DNA of 64,000 bases. Source: Chloranthus sessilifolius (Eukaryota; Streptophyta; Magnoliopsida; Chloranthales; Chloranthaceae). Positions 38,087 to 50,500 of this stretch are shown one piece after another. A program made the position numbers and the translations under genes. Position 1 is the first letter of the stretch. Each line of letters opens with the position of its first letter. The stretch is taken from contig CM037598.1 of assembly GCA_021018995.1 (NCBI GenBank), forward strand, positions 66,916,671 to 66,980,670. The letters are read 5' to 3'. Under the pieces are notes generated by a model that ran no database searches, was not told the DNA's origin, and worked only from the letters and a program-made list of their open reading frames with translations.

Positions 38087-38205
38087 TGGCACAACTATTA
38101 GTTGCGCCAGGTCAAAATCTTAGGGAATTTGTATTGGCGCAACTAATAGTTGCGCCAGGCAAAATGAGGGCCGAAAATGCACTGGCACAACTATTAGTTG
38201 CGCCA
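38087..38205. repeat. Three palindromes upstream of the second accessory gene of D
   Basis: Copies at 38087-38109 (one mismatch), 38135-38157 (perfect, central A) and 38183-38205 (one mismatch), spaced exactly 48 bases apart. They stand just before a TATA-like TTATATA (38224-38230) and the ORF start at 38356. Confidence 0.9.
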
Positions 38206-38223
38206 AGTTTAACCTGTGGGTCC

Positions 38224-38230
38224 TTATATA
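38224..38230 (+). promoter_or_regulatory. TATA-like site before the DUF7745-like gene
   Basis: TTATATA in a CCTTATATACCC context, 19 bases after the last palindrome and about 125 bases before the ATG at 38356. It is a plausible promoter of the antisense accessory gene; expression is not shown. Confidence 0.5.
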
Positions 38231-38355
38231 CCCGAGTTGGTCCAAAAATCAATTCTTTTTTACTTGGCCTCTTTGATTGGTTCTTTTTGCTCTCTTTTTT
38301 TTATAGGCGGGTCCATCATCATACATTGATTTTTATCCTCCCAAAAGATCCCTGT

Positions 38356-39849
38356 ATGTTCATGGACCCACTTTCTAGCCCTCCCTTACGTGGAGGGCCC
38401 GGAGCCAATTTACCCCCTTTGTTGGGCTTGGGGCCTAAATTTTTAGCGGCCTGGTTTGGGAGCTTGAATGAGAGTGAGCTCACCGACTTGGAGTGCCTTG
38501 GGCTATCTTGCCTTCCTTCCTTCCTAGAGGTTCCTCTTCGGTGGGAACTTCTTCATGCCGCCGCTTCATTTTGGGATGTGAAGTTCCACGTATTTCATTT
38601 TGGGAAGCGGGAGCTAACCCCAACCCTTGAGGAGCTATCCAATCTGTCTGGCCTAAAGCTTTAAAGGGGCCTTGCAAGAGTAATGCCTTGGTCGGGTTAT
38701 TCCAAATCCACTCACCTTACTCTTGGTTTGAAGAAATCTGAGTACGAGAAAAGCCTCATCGGGGGGCCCATAAGGCGTTCGCTGAAATTCCTCAAAGAAC
38801 TTTTCGGTGATGAAAGCCTCCGAAAATTACCAGTTAGGAATGTTTTTAACGTGAAAGCTCTAGCACTCGGTCTCATCTCTGAAATCCTCTTCTTCACCGG
38901 GGGAGATAGCTTCTCATTGGCAGTTTGTGATATTTTGACAGAGCTGGAGGTGGGCCGGTCCATGATGCATTTGGTGCTTGCCGAGCTGTACTGATGCCTT
39001 GATTCCTTTGCTTTCGGGTAAGGTGGAGGGCCTTCGGGGATGCCCCTTGTTGCTTTAGGTCTGGTTGGGTGAGCATTTTGCTGTTTTGGGGCTTGTGCCC
39101 CACTTTTATATTGCTCGAGGCGAGGTGGGCCAATGTTTTCTGGGTAGATGCCACTTGCTTCCCCAAGGCGATGTGTCAGCTCAGAAACTTTGGTTGGCGA
39201 TGTTGAGCTGACATGGAGGCTTCCTTGGTTGGACCGGACCTTCTCGATAATTCGTAGTAGAGATCACGAGGGCATCACCCTCCTAGGATTGATGGGTAGC
39301 ACCTTTTACTTCCCATTCCAAGTGTTACATCAGTTCGGCAGTCCTCAGTAGATGCCTTGTGAGGTCAGACCCCCTTTATGTGAATTGATCTTTTCTAAGG
39401 GGTCCTCTGGGGACATAGATCGGATTGCTGCTCTTTGGGAGACGCGTTAGTCGACGCTGATGTGTGATATTGAGCAGGGAGACTCGGTTATGACTTCTCC
39501 TGAGTACGAGGCCTGGTTGTTGACTGAGAGGCCTGCTGCCGATGGTCTAGATTTGTCAGAGATTATTGACACTAGAGGCCCCTGGCTAAAGAAAGAGATG
39601 ACATTCCGAGCCCGCATCGAGTTACTAGTGGATGAGAAGAGGGTCCTGCAAGAACTTTTAGCATATGAAAAGGTTAGAGCAGAAACAGCAGAGAGTGAGG
39701 TCCTCCGTTTGAAGGGATCACTGAGTGCCGCTGATTCTTCTCGGAAGAGGTTCAAGAGCCTGCATGGTCGTTGGTTGACTGAACGGAATGTTCGGGAAGA
39801 TGACCTTCATGCTGAGATTAGCGCTTTGAAGCACGAGCTGGGTCGCTAA
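38356..39849 (+). pseudogene. Second accessory gene of D: DUF7745-like protein with C-terminal coiled coil
   Basis: Intronless gene antisense to D's gag-pol. From the ATG at 38356 one main frame covers about 497 codons to TAA at 39847. It has at least seven in-frame stops (for example 38662, 38992, 39349) and a frameshift near 39015 that is later reversed. The N-terminal half has HVFHFGKRELTPTLEEL, resembling the FG-x-LTPTLEEY signature of plant DUF7745/aminotransferase-like mobile-element proteins. The end is a long charged coiled coil (about 39640-39849) also left over in B (28567-28809). The role is unknown; the family name rests on motif resemblance only. Confidence 0.68.
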
Positions 39850-41288
39850 CTCCTTCCTGCACACAGAACTTTTTGCACATATCAAATATACAGAAAAGGG
39901 GCATAAAAAACTCCTTTACAGATACACACATGTTTTTTTTGCTATACATATTTTCTTTATGTTTTGGTTGTTTTTGTTTATACTTGTAAAAAGGAAAACA
40001 CGTTAGTCATCACACCGACTATTTTTTTTATTGGGACATGCTGTAAGTGGTGCGAAAGGCAATTTATTATATACATCTATACAGATCTATTGGCCTTTTG
40101 GTTTTATTTTGTGTATTTTTTTATTTTTTATTTTTTTGGTGCCTTAATCACTGGGTGAAACTTTGGGAAACCCTAGGTCCACCTTTGAGCATGGTCGAAT
40201 CCTTTCTTTGAAGTCAGACCTGGGTGGGTTTCCGGTTTTTGCCGAGGCCGGAACATTGATCCCTTTAGATTGAGTCAAACCTTTCTCCTTGCCTCGGGTC
40301 ATACATTGGCGGTGCGGTTTCACAAAGACAATTCTGGTCGGGACCCGATTCGAACCAATATGAGCGGCCCCTAAAAAGGGATCAGGGAGAGTAACCAAGA
40401 GGGCTTCTTAAACATTTAATCAATCATTCCAACCCTTATTTTCTTTTCCTTTTTCTTTTCTTTCTCCTTCTCTCTTTTTTTTTCTTTTCATTTATCTCCT
40501 TTTTTACCCGTGGCGCCCTTTTAGGTTTTCACCACATCCATGGGTTTAGCTCTTTTACCTCAAGCGTCCCTTCGGGTTTTCACCCGGTCCACACAAACTC
40601 GCTGTTTTTACCCGTAGCGCCCTTTCCGGTTTCCACAACGTCCATCTTGCCTTGAGCTTGTATTTTTATTTTATTATTATTTTTATTTTTATTTTTATTT
40701 TTAAAATTTTTTTAATTTCCTTTTTTCAATAGCCACGACATAGACGTTGATTCCATCATAGTCGACTAGATGGGGGGTTCAGGTGTCATCTCACAACTCG
40801 GCTTGTGTTGACTTTAACAGATGCTATGATTGCTTGTGAACCTAAAAAGAGGGCTTTCTTCAGGGTGTAGCTTGGCCATGGGTCAAGTTAGGATTTGAAG
40901 GTATGCTGGGCTAAAAAAGTGTTTCCTTGATACGGCTTCAGTTTTCTCAACATACTTTCTTCCTTGGGGATCTTACTGTACATGCCCCATGATTTTTATT
41001 CTTTTTGTTTTATTTTAGGCAATCCTTTTTTTTTGGGGGGGGTTTTGTTTTTAGATTTTGATGGTAATTTCACTTCTCTTTTTTTAATGTACATACACAC
41101 ATTTTTTTTGGGGAAAGGAGTTATTGAAAGAACAAAGGCCCAGGCTCAAATGGGGTAGCAAAGGATATCATCATTTTTTAGGGGATGCTTTTTTTTTTTT
41201 GCTACTGTGCTTGGAATGATGGCCTCTTTTGGGTGGTTCTTAAGCAGTCACGTATCTATTTCATCAATACTTACCTTATCGCGATAGA
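39850..41288. other. Non-coding region of D between accessory gene and integrase end
   Basis: T-rich with no supportable gene. It holds, at 40505-40645, three reversed copies of the GTGAAAACCCGAAAGGGCGC-type unit seen in B at 27506-27690. This confirms that the two regions are equivalent. Confidence 0.6.
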
Positions 41289-42464
41289 CTAAGAGTAGAA
41301 CCGTCGGACGTATCCAGCGTTGATGGGCTCAAGAAGATGATCTCCGTCCATGGTGGCGAGGTGGATGGTGTATCCCGGCAGCACTTCTCGGATGACATAA
41401 GGTCCTTCCCAGTTTGGCTTGAACTTTCCTCTCAGATCGGCATGGAGGGATGGGAAGATCTTCTTCAGTACAGTATCTCCTACCCTTAGATCTCGACCGC
41501 GGATACGTTTATTGTAAGCATGTGCGATTCGCCCCTAGTAAACTTGAGTGTGACACAAGGCTAGGAGTCTCTTCTCGTCTAATAAGTTTAATTGTTCAAA
41601 GCAAGATCTCTCTCTCTGCTTCGGGTAAGCCTGATTCCATGAGGATTCAGAGCGAGGATACTTCAACCTCTATCTGGAGGACGGCCTCGGTTCTATACAC
41701 AAGGGAGAATGGTGTTGCCCCTGTAGCGGTATAGATCGATGGTCGGTGGCCCATAAAGCAAATGACAGCATTTCGCTCCAATCTCGATAAGTGACGACCA
41801 TTTTCTCAAGGATGCGGAGGACTGTCTTGTTCGCGGCTTCCACGGCTCCATTAGTTTGAGGCCGATAAGGGGATGAGCGATGGTGCTTGATCTTGTATTG
41901 CTCGTAGAAGTCTCGGATGCGCTTATTCGTAAAGTTTGTGCCGTTGTCCGTGATGATATCTTTGGGTACTCCAAATTAGCACACAATATTGTTCTTGAGA
42001 AACTTCTCGACATGATTGGCCATGATGTTGGCATATGACGCCGCTTCTACCCACTTGGTGAAGTATTCAATGGCGACGAGGATGAACCGATGTCCGTTTG
42101 ATGCTTTCGGATTAATCATTCCGACAACGTTAAGGCCCCAGGTAGCAAATGGCCAAGGAGTGGTCATGCGGTGAAGATCAATGGCAGGAGCGTGTATCAG
42201 ACTGGAGTGTTCTTGACACTTGTAGCATTTTTGAACATGTTTGCAACAATCCGATTCCATGGTGGTCCAAAAGTATCCCTGCCGTAGGATTTTCTTAGCG
42301 AGCATGTGACCACTGATGTAGGCTCCGCATACTCCCTCATGAATTTCTTTCATAATATTGACCGCTTCGCTTTCAGTGAGGCACCTAAGTAAGATGTTAT
42401 TGTATGATTGCTTGTAGAGGCATTCCCCGCAAATGACGTAACTTGCCGCTAAACGTTGAATCGT
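41289..42464 (-). pseudogene. Element D integrase
   Basis: Read on the minus strand, the HHCC region is HEGVCGAYISGH followed by CCKHVQKCYKCQ (about 42345-42215). One His of the pair is replaced by Tyr, while B has RAHVNGH there. Core blocks match B: FATWGLNVVGMINP (first Asp position reads Asn, about 42140), FTKWVEAASYA, then VTDNGTNF-type sequence (about 41945) and a GATPFSLVY block (about 41715). Frameshifts and a stop divide the C-terminal half. The stop at 41291-41289 aligns with B's. Loss of a catalytic Asp shows this copy is inactive. Confidence 0.84.
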
Positions 42465-43200
42465 TCATCGGTCTGTCTTGGATGTTCCCTCTGGGAAAGT
42501 TAGGGTCTCGAGGAAATTCTTGATATCTAAGAACCAAGGTGGCTCATCATCAGGCTTTGTAGGTTCCTCAATCTGGAGGCAGAAGGCCGGCTCATTCCTC
42601 TGCTCGATCATGATCGGCTTCATCTCAACATCATAGGGGATTTCAATCATTGACTCCAAAGTTGCTAATGAGTCGGCAAAGCGATTCCTTATCTGGGGGA
42701 CGTATGAGAAAGTCACATCTTGGAAGCAAGCTTTCAGATCCTCGAGGTGTTCATCATAGGGGATCAGTTTCTCATCTTTTGTCTTCCAGTCACCATTCAT
42801 CTGGCATATGATTAACTGTGAATCACCAAATACTCGAAGGTGAGTTACATTAAGATCGAGAGTCGCCTGCAGACCAGCGGCACAAGCTTCGTACTCAGCC
42901 ATATTGTTAGTGCAATGGAAGTTAAGCTTGATAGAGACTGGTACATGGGATCCTTTCGGTGAAATCAGAATGGCGCCAACTCCTTGGCCCTCAACATTTG
43001 TTGTCCTGTCAAAGTGCATTACCCATGATTCTTCTGCTTCTTCTGTATCGTCTTCTGTCATGAACAGGATGTCCTCATCAGGGAACTCAGTTCTCAAAGG
43101 CTCATAATCAGGTAAAGGATTGTTGGCAAGATGATCAGCAAGCACCTGCCCCTTGATCTACTTCTGAGTGACGTACGTGATGTTGAATCCAAATAATAAA
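42465..43200 (-). pseudogene. Element D RNase H and linker
   Basis: A 226-codon open frame (43145-42465) matches B 25040-25710: NNPLPDYEPLRTEFPDEDIL, then MHFDRTTNVEG (first Asp retained but the Gly after it changed), CTNNMAEYEAC and the FGDSQLIICQMNGDW block. It is less damaged than B's RNase H, which needs two frameshifts. RNase H would remove the RNA strand during DNA synthesis. Confidence 0.83.
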
Positions 43201-44484
43201 AGTTGCCATCGTGCGGTTCATCCAGTGAGAGCTGACTTTTCAAATAGGTATTTCAATGGGTCCATTCGGGCCAAGAGCAGAACCACCTGAGATAGCAAGT
43301 AGTGGCGGAGCCTTTGAGTAGCCCATACAAGAGCCAGGCATGCTTTATCCAGATGAGAGTAGCGCGTTTCATAATAAGTAAACTTCTTGCTCAGATAGTA
43401 AATGGCCTGCTCTCTTCTTCCCGTTTCATCGTGCTGCCCCAAGACACATCCCATCAAAACTTTCATTGTGGAGAGATACATCAAGAGCGGTCTTCCTGGC
43501 TCAGGTGGTACCAAAATAGGTGGATTAAGGAGGTAGCTTTTGATTTTTTCAAACGCTGCCTGACAATCGTCGTTCCATTCAACGGGTGAATTCTTTCTTA
43601 GTAACTTGAAGATCGGCGTGCAGATTGGAGTTAGCTGTGCAATGAACCGATTGATATGCCATATTCTACCCAGAAACCCTCTAACCTATTTCTCGGTAGA
43701 CAGTGGAGGCATTTCAGTGATGGCTTTGACTTTGATTGGGTCGACCTTGATCCCCCTCCTGCTGACGATGAACCCTAGAAGTTTCCCTGACATAGCACCA
43801 AATGCGCACTTCTATGGATTCGGTCGTAGTTGATACTTCCTCAGCCTTTCAAACAACTTTTGAAGGTTTACCAGATGGTCGCTTCACTCCGGTGATTTGG
43901 CTATCATGTCATCGACATACACTTTAATCTCTCGGTGCATCATGTCATGAAATAGTGCAGTCATAGCTCTCTGGTACGTTGCACCAGCATTCTTCAGCCC
44001 GAATGGCATGACTCGATAGCAAAAGGTTCCCTAAGGGGTAATGAATGTTGTCTTCTCACGATCAACCTCTGCCATCTTTATCTGATTGTATCTCAAAAAT
44101 CCATCCATAAAAGAAAGCATTCTGTGTTTGGCAGTATTATCAACCAAGATGTCGATGTGTGGCAATGGGAAATAGTCCTTTGGGCTTGCTTTGTTCAAAT
44201 TGCAAAAATCGATGCACATGCGGACCTTTCCATCCTTCTTTGGTACGGGCACGATATTGGCTAGCCACTACGGGTACTGAATACCATGAGAAACCCCGCA
44301 TCGTATTGCTTGATGACCTCATCTTTGACTTTCAGCATCCATTCGGGTCCGAGACGTCTCAGCTTCTGCTTGACCGACTTCATATCAGGGTAGAGAGGCA
44401 ACTCATGCTCGACAAAATCAGTATCCAGACCAGGCATGTCCTCGTACGACCAGACAAAAATGTCTTGGTATGACCGAAGGAAGT
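43201..44484 (-). pseudogene. Element D reverse transcriptase, 3' part (cut by element C)
   Basis: From 44484 downward the frame starts exactly where the 58550-58860 part stops, with the 5-bp duplication between them. Blocks include VPKKDGKVRMCIDF (about 44250), a KYLSFMDGF-like block (44110), the catalytic YVDDMIAKS (about 43920) and VSRRGIKVDP (43765). Several stops and shifts occur (44033, 43690). It matches B's RT throughout. Confidence 0.86.
44480..44484. other. Target-site duplication of C, left copy
   Basis: GAAGT at 44480-44484 is repeated exactly at 58550-58554 on the other side of C. Removing C and one copy rejoins D's RT frame. Confidence 0.93.
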
Positions 44485-44764
44485 TGTTGAGAACTGAAAA
44501 TTACCATTTTTCACCCCTTAACTTGAGTCTTGATAGACCTTTGAGAGAACTAAATAAGTGTTTTAAGTGCTTGTGTTGCAGCTAACAATAAAGACAGGCT
44601 TAACAATAAAAGCAGCATAAAAGTGCCAAAAAGATGATAACCCATGTCAATCCAAAGAAAGAAAGAGAAGAAACAACCTCACTAGCTGCTGGAAGGTCTG
44701 AATTGAAGAGGCAAAGACCTGGTCTCAACCCAGAGAAGAAGTAGGGAGCAATTCGAACAGCAAA

Positions 44765-45000
44765 ATACACTACAGAGTACTTTTCGCAAAGAACCTGAAC
44801 TGTTCGCAAAGAACCTGAAACTTTGCAAAAAGAACAAAAAAGCTCCAGACTTAGCTTTCAAAGAGTATCTGAACTCTTCGAAGAGATGATTTACCTTTTC
44901 GAAAAGGAGAAAACTCAATTCGAACAGAACCAGAACCTTGCGAAAAGAGCTTCAGGAGTTACAACACCTTGCGAAAAGCCCCCTAAACTTTGTGAAAAGG
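44765..45000. repeat. TCGAA/GCGAA motif array in the C 5' LTR
   Basis: About ten half-sites of the CTTTTCGAA, CTTTGCGAA or TTCGCAAAG kind in both orientations. One full palindrome, CTTTTCGAAAAG, lies near 44896-44907. The array recurs after integrase (52105-52400) and, more decayed, in the 3' LTR (57045-57240). Confidence 0.85.
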
Positions 45001-45215
45001 TATTCTGGAGGTTCTCAGCTTTTGCAAGGGCAATTCAGTAATCTATTTCACGTGTCCCAATGCATTTAAAAACCTAGGGATGTTCTAGAGGATTCTAAGC
45101 ATAAAGCGAAGGCATATTCCATCCCACGTGAGCACCCAGAGATGAAATAACGTGGTGGGAACTTCTAGAAACTCTAACAGATTTGCAAAATGCATAACAT
45201 AATTGATGCCTTTTT

Positions 45216-45365
45216 CACCTGATTGGCTGAACCAGATCGAGGAATTCTGATTGGCCAGAACAGATCTGGATCCTCGTGCTCGACCACCATTGGTCAATAC
45301 AGATCTGAGCAACTCTGATTGGTTAATACACATCTGAGCTGGACTTGGGGAAAACTATAAATAGG
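45216..45365 (+). promoter_or_regulatory. C LTR core promoter: four ATTGG (CCAAT) boxes and a TATA box
   Basis: Four ATTGG elements lie between about 45219 and 45333, three of them in a GATTGG context. They are followed about 25 bases later by CTATAAATAGG (45355-45365). The same order is kept in the 3' LTR (TATA at 57585-57595). Confidence 0.75.
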
Positions 45366-45798
45366 CAAACCATTTGCCCAATTTGGGCATCCAGATTTTG
45401 AGTTTCATTCCTATTCCCCCATTTCCAAACCAGATAGTTTGTCTGAAATCCCTGTAATAGCTTCACTTTGACTTGCAATTGGGAGCTGTGAGACATTTCT
45501 GTAATTCAAAAGAGAGTTGTATTCAAGACTACAAATCTGAGAGCTGTTTAAGCTGTCTCTGTAATTGTAATGGTGGATTTGAAAAGGTTGCTGTAAACCG
45601 TATATTCTCAATTGGACTCATGTTAAGGGTTCCATCTGATCTCCTTATTGCATTAGACTCCTTTAGATTTACTGTTTTTCATGCAACTTCCCTTGATTCA
45701 TTAATCCTGTGAGAATTAGTGTTGGTAACCTAATCTCTCACGGCATTTGTAGTGATGCTTCTTGTTCTAAATTAAGGCTTTGGATTAAAGACTATTGG

Positions 45799-45830
45799 AT
45801 GGTTTGTGGCCATTAAAGTGGACAGACCAT
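45799..45830 (+). other. Conserved RNA stem-loop in the C LTR leader
   Basis: Outer arm ATGGTTTGT, bulge GG, inner arm CCAT, loop TAAA, inner arm GTGG, outer arm ACAGACCAT. The outer stem pairs over nine bases with one G-U. The wobble sits at a different pair than in A's hairpin, as expected for a conserved fold. In the 3' LTR a short deletion near 58045 removes one side. Confidence 0.6.
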
Positions 45831-46340
45831 AGCCATAAGCTTAAACCTAATCCTTGAATTAGATTTATTTCTCTTACATCTGCGCTTGTAGCTAGATGAA
45901 GATTGGATCATCTCTCAGTTGAGCTGCAGTCATTCTCATTAGATTTCAAGGACCAAATCAAAGTTAGATATTATTTCTCCATTTTTTATAAGTTTACCTC
46001 AAACGTTCCCCCAACTCGGATCTGGATCATTTAGTTTAACTTTTACTTTTATCATTTAGTTAATGTGACAAATTCAACCTCCCATCTTATGTGCTTTCTA
46101 GATAGGATAAGAGGCCAGATCTGGTAGCTCAGATCTGGAGGTTTATCTTGCATTTTAGACAAATTCTCTGTGGACGATCTTTCACTCACTTACATTTAAA
46201 ACTTGCTACAATTGGCCCTGATCTTGCAGGCTAATTCACTTCTACCTGTGCTGATATTTTTTTTAGTATAATTTAGCAGTTGCAAACCTATTTTCAAAAC
46301 ACACATAAATCAAGCACACTAAGAGGAACCAACAAGTTTT

Positions 46341-46358
46341 TGGCGCCGTTGCCGGGGA
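46341..46358 (+). other. Primer binding site of C (tRNA-Asp)
   Basis: TGGCGCCGTTGCCGGGGA is a perfect complement to the 3' end of plant tRNA-Asp. It lies six bases after the 5' LTR. Confidence 0.92.
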
Positions 46359-46630
46359 GTTTGTTCTAAAATAGGTAGACCTAAGTATTTACCTTTTTTT
46401 TTTTTTTATATCATTACTAAACTATTCTATTGTTTATACCTGTGCAGTTATTCATGTCCAATTTTTGAAGAAGGGAAACTACTTAAAAAGAAATTCTGAA
46501 GGTTTGCTGTGAATAATCAGATTTTTTGTTCTGAGTTGTATGTTTGGTAGGACTCTCAGCCCTGAGATTGTCCCACTGAATTTAGAAGTTGAAAGGCTAC
46601 TACGAACCAAACAAACAACACACGACTACT

Positions 46631-47697
46631 ATGGGTGAAGAACCTCGACTTTTGAGGGATTACTTTGCACCTGGTGCTTATAACTCTCCCTTTTGCATTC
46701 AATTTCCTACTGTTGAAGGAAATTATGAGATCAAATCATCAACTATCCAAATGCTTCCTTCCTTCCATGGGTTGAGTAAGGAAGATCCATACAAACATGT
46801 GGATGAATTCTTGGCTCTTTGCACCACATTCAACATAGCTGGACTTGGTCCAGAAGCAACCAAGCTTAGGCTCTTTCCTTTTTCATTAAAGGATAAAGCT
46901 AGAGCATGGTTATCTATGTTAGCACCAAATAGTATCACTTCTTGGAATGATTTGCAGTGTCAATTTTTAGCCAAATATTTCCCAATGTCTAAAACAAGTC
47001 AATTGAGACAAAGTATCATTTCCTTCTCACAAAACTCAACTGAAACTTTCCATGAAGCATGGGAATGATTTAAGGAACTTTTAAGGCAATGTCCTCATCA
47101 TCAAATTCCCAGATGGCAGCTGGTTCAAAGCTTCTATCAAGGAATTGATCAAAAAGGCAAAAATATGGTGGATGCCTCCTGTGGAGGCACTTACTTGCAA
47201 AAAATAGTTGAGGAGGTTTGGGACTTGTTTGAAGTAATTGGTGAAAACTCAACTCAACAGGAATCTCTGTCAAGAGATATTAAAATCCTGCTAGGTTGAA
47301 CAATCACCAACCCACCAAAGGGAGGATTTATGAGGTGAATGAGTTGGAAAGAAAGATGGACAATTTAACCACAAAGTTTGATAGATTGATGGACTCACTT
47401 AAAAATCCAAATGTTGCAAGAGTAGAGGAGGCATGTCTGATATGCCAGTCCCCTACTCATTCAATTGACCAATGTCCTGCTGCACCACAGTTCCCAGATT
47501 TGATGGTGGAACAAGCTCATGCTGCTCAATCATTTGGACAGATGCAGTCAAATGAATATCCATGGAGAGGACACCCCAATTTGAGGTGGAACCAAGGGAA
47601 TTATCAATCCCAACAGCAGCAACAACCAAAGAACCAAATGCCTTTCAAAACTGCACAGCCTTATCAGCAGAATTTTTATGCCAAACCAAATTTTTAG
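46631..47697 (+). pseudogene. Element C gag (Athila-type)
   Basis: The ATG at 46631 starts MGEEPRLLRDYF, homologous to A's gag. The capsid core is FHGLSKEDPYKHVDEF to LRLFPFSLKDKARAWL (about 46765-46910). A stop TGA at 47066-47068 replaces an Arg codon (CGA), a CpG-type change. A frameshift follows near 47285. The C-terminal half (47296-47697) has the CCHC knuckle CLICQSPTHSIDQC (47434-47475) and a Gln/Asn/Pro-rich tail. Amber codons at 47695 and 47698 interrupt the run into the protease. Confidence 0.9.
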
Positions 47698-47817
47698 TAG
47701 CCCATTCCACAACAACCTGTGCAGTAGTTTGCCCCAGTTCAAACCCCTTCCAGGTCCCCTTCTTTTGAAGATCAAGTCCTAAATTCACTCCAGAACTTAG
47801 GATCTTTAACTCAGACT

Positions 47818-49035
47818 GTGAATTTTCATAGCCAGAGCATAAAGAAGATTGAAGAAACATTGGGACAGCTTTCAAATACTTTGGCAAAAAGAGAGGAAGG
47901 AAAGTTACCCAGCCAACCTTTGAACAATCCCAAAGGACAGTTCATGGTTGGCGAAGCTTCTAATTCACATGAAGAAGTAAAAACTGTTACCACTTTGAGA
48001 AGTGGAAGAATCATAAATAACAAAGTGGGTACTGAAGAAGAAAAAAATGAGGAAAATGATAAAGATATGCAGCAAGAGCAGCATAGTGATGGCAGTGGGG
48101 GTGCTGATGGACCTCAGAAAAATCAAAAAAATGAAAAACAAAAAATCCAAAAAGTTGCTGAAAATGTTTCCAAAGCTGTAGATGAAGAACTAGTTCCTCA
48201 TTTACCTTTTCCTCATGCAATGAAATCTGTATCCCCTTTTGATAAAGGGAACACAAAAATAGATGAAATGATGGAGACTTTTAAGCAAGTCAAGATAAAT
48301 CTACCTTTGCTTGAGGCAATCAAACAAATTCCAGCATATGCAAAATTTTTGAAAGATGTTTGCACTCACAAAAGACAATCTAGGATACAGTTGTCGAAGA
48401 AGGTCTTTGCTGTGGAAAGAATTAATCAGGTGTTATCCATTGCCACACCTCCTAAACTTCAAGATCCTGGAATCCCCACAATCCCTTGCATTATTGGGGA
48501 ACATACCATTGAAAAGGCTTTATTAGATCTGGGTGCTAGTGTCAACCTACTTCCATATTCTGTATATGAGAAACTAGGTTTGGGAGAATTAAAACCCACT
48601 CATGTGGTGTTACAACTAGCAGACAGATCTGAAAGGAAGCCAGTTGGAATGATTGAAGATGTATTGGTAGGAGTAGATAAATTTTTCTATCCTGCTGATT
48701 TTCTAGTTTTGGACATGGAACCAACCAAAAGCAAAACTTCCATCCCTGTCATTTTGGGAAGACCATTCACAGCTCTGACAAATGCTTGCATCCAATGCAG
48801 GTCTGGAATTATGGAAGTCTCTTTTGGAAACATGAAGGTAAAATTAAATGTTTATAATGCAGTCACACAGCCTCAATTCAGTTCTGAAGAATGTTTTCAT
48901 GTTGATTTATTGGATGAACTGGTAGAAGGGACTTTTCAACAGTTTCTGCAGTGTGAAGAGTTCACCACAAATGTTGAAGATGCTTGGGGAAATTCTGAAG
49001 AAGAAACAGTTTGTATCTCAAATTCGAGGAAATAA
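47818..49035 (+). pseudogene. Element C gag end and protease
   Basis: In the same frame as the gag C-terminus. An acidic/Gln-rich linker (EEKNEENDKDMQQEQ) leads to the conserved FDKGNTKIDEMMETFKQVKI block (48238) and the retropepsin motif LLDLGASVNLLP (about 48522). VILGRPF lies near 48750. The active site D-L-G matches A. The frame stops at 49033 and shifts into RT. Confidence 0.87.
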
Positions 49036-50500
49036 ATGTTGTGCAAGAACTCATAATCATTCAGCAAGTTTCTCTTCTTGGAAACCCGCTACTCTTCCCC
49101 TTCCCCAAACAGATAAGGTACCTTTGTTACCTTCTTTTCTCGATTCCCACGATTTAGAACTAAAGCATTTGCGGAAAATTTGAAATATGTGTTTTAGGAA
49201 ATCATAAATCATTGCGCAATTATTTCTTCCTCCCTCACAAAGGAGCAAGAGGAAGAGGCTGTTGGTTGTTTGAAAAGAACATAGAAGGGCAATTGGTTTG
49301 GACTATTGCTGATTTGGGAGAATCGATCCATTTGTTTGCATGCACAAAATCCATTTGGAAGAAGATGCAAAGCCTTCTAGGGAAATGCAAAGGAGGCTGA
49401 ACCCTCATATGCAAGAAGTGGTCATGAAAGAGGTTGTTAAGTTGTTGGATGCAGGGGTCATTTACCCCATTTCAGATTCAGCTTGGGTGGCACCTACACA
49501 AGCGGTACCTAAGAAATCTGGGATCACTGTTATGACATGAGACTGACTGGTGAGCTTATGTCAACCAGGACAAACAAGCTGGGTGGAGAGTCTAATTGAT
49601 TCTGAGAAAATTAAATGCAATGACCAGAAAAGACCATTTCCCCCTTCCATTCATTGATCAGATTTTAGATAAGCTAGCAGGAAAAGCGTATTACTGTTTT
49701 CTTGATGGTTACTCTGGTTATAACCAGATTCCTGTGTACCCACAAGATCAGGAGAAGACCACATTCACTTGCCCTTTTGACACTTTTGCCTATAGGAGAA
49801 TGCCTTTTGGTCTTTGTAATGCTCCTGCTACCTTTCAAAGATGCATGTATTTCATTTTTTCAGATATGATTGACCAATTTATGGAGATTTTTATAGATGA
49901 TTTTTCAATCTATGGAGACAGTTTTTCCCAGTGTTTACATCATCTCAAATTGGTATTGCAAAGATGTGAAGAAACCAATCTAGTTCTGAGCTGGGAAAAG
50001 AGCCATTTCATGGTCACCCAAGGCATTGTCCTTGGCCATGTTATTTCTCACAAGGGCATTGAGGTGGACAGAGCAAAAATTGATTTAATTGCACATTTAC
50101 CACCTCTCAAAACTGTTAAACAAATCAGAAGTTTTCTGGGATATGCTGGATTTTATAGAAGGTTCGTCAAGGACTTCAGTAAAATAACCAAACCTCTTTG
50201 TCATTTGCTGTGTCAAGATGTCCCTTTTGTTTTCAATAATGAATGCATGAAGGCTTTCGAATTCCTAAAAAACTGTTTGATTTCAGCTCCAATATTGCAG
50301 TCTCCGAATTATTCATTACCTTTTGAACAGATGTGTGATGCATCAGATTATGCTTTAGGAGCTGTCCTTGGACAGAGAAAAGAAAAGCTGCCGCATGTCA
50401 TAGCTTATGCCAGTAGATCAATGATTGATGCACAGCTCAATTACACAACAACTGAGAAGGAGCTGCAATTGTTTTTACTTTAGAAAAATTCAGGTCATAT
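49036..50500 (+). pseudogene. Element C reverse transcriptase
   Basis: Heavily shifted at the start (49036-49340), then readable: HKIHLEEDAKPSREMQRRLNP (49343), a damaged block near 49545-49600 where the VCIDYR-type motif is lost, FLDGYSGYNQIPVYP (49698), MPFGLCNAPATFQRC (49800) and the catalytic FIDDFSIYG (about 49891). The thumb/connection region runs to MCDASDYALGAVLG (50333), the start of RNase H. Confidence 0.87.

Larger units (their letters stand above)
44485..46334 (+). repeat. Element C 5' LTR
   Basis: Starts TGTTGAGAACTG and ends GAACCAACA. Contents in order: motif array (44765-45000), four ATTGG boxes (45216-45335), TATA box CTATAAATAGG (45355-45365), a leader with one stem-loop (45799-45830), U5. 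It is 1850 bp against 1794 bp for the 3' copy. Confidence 0.93.
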
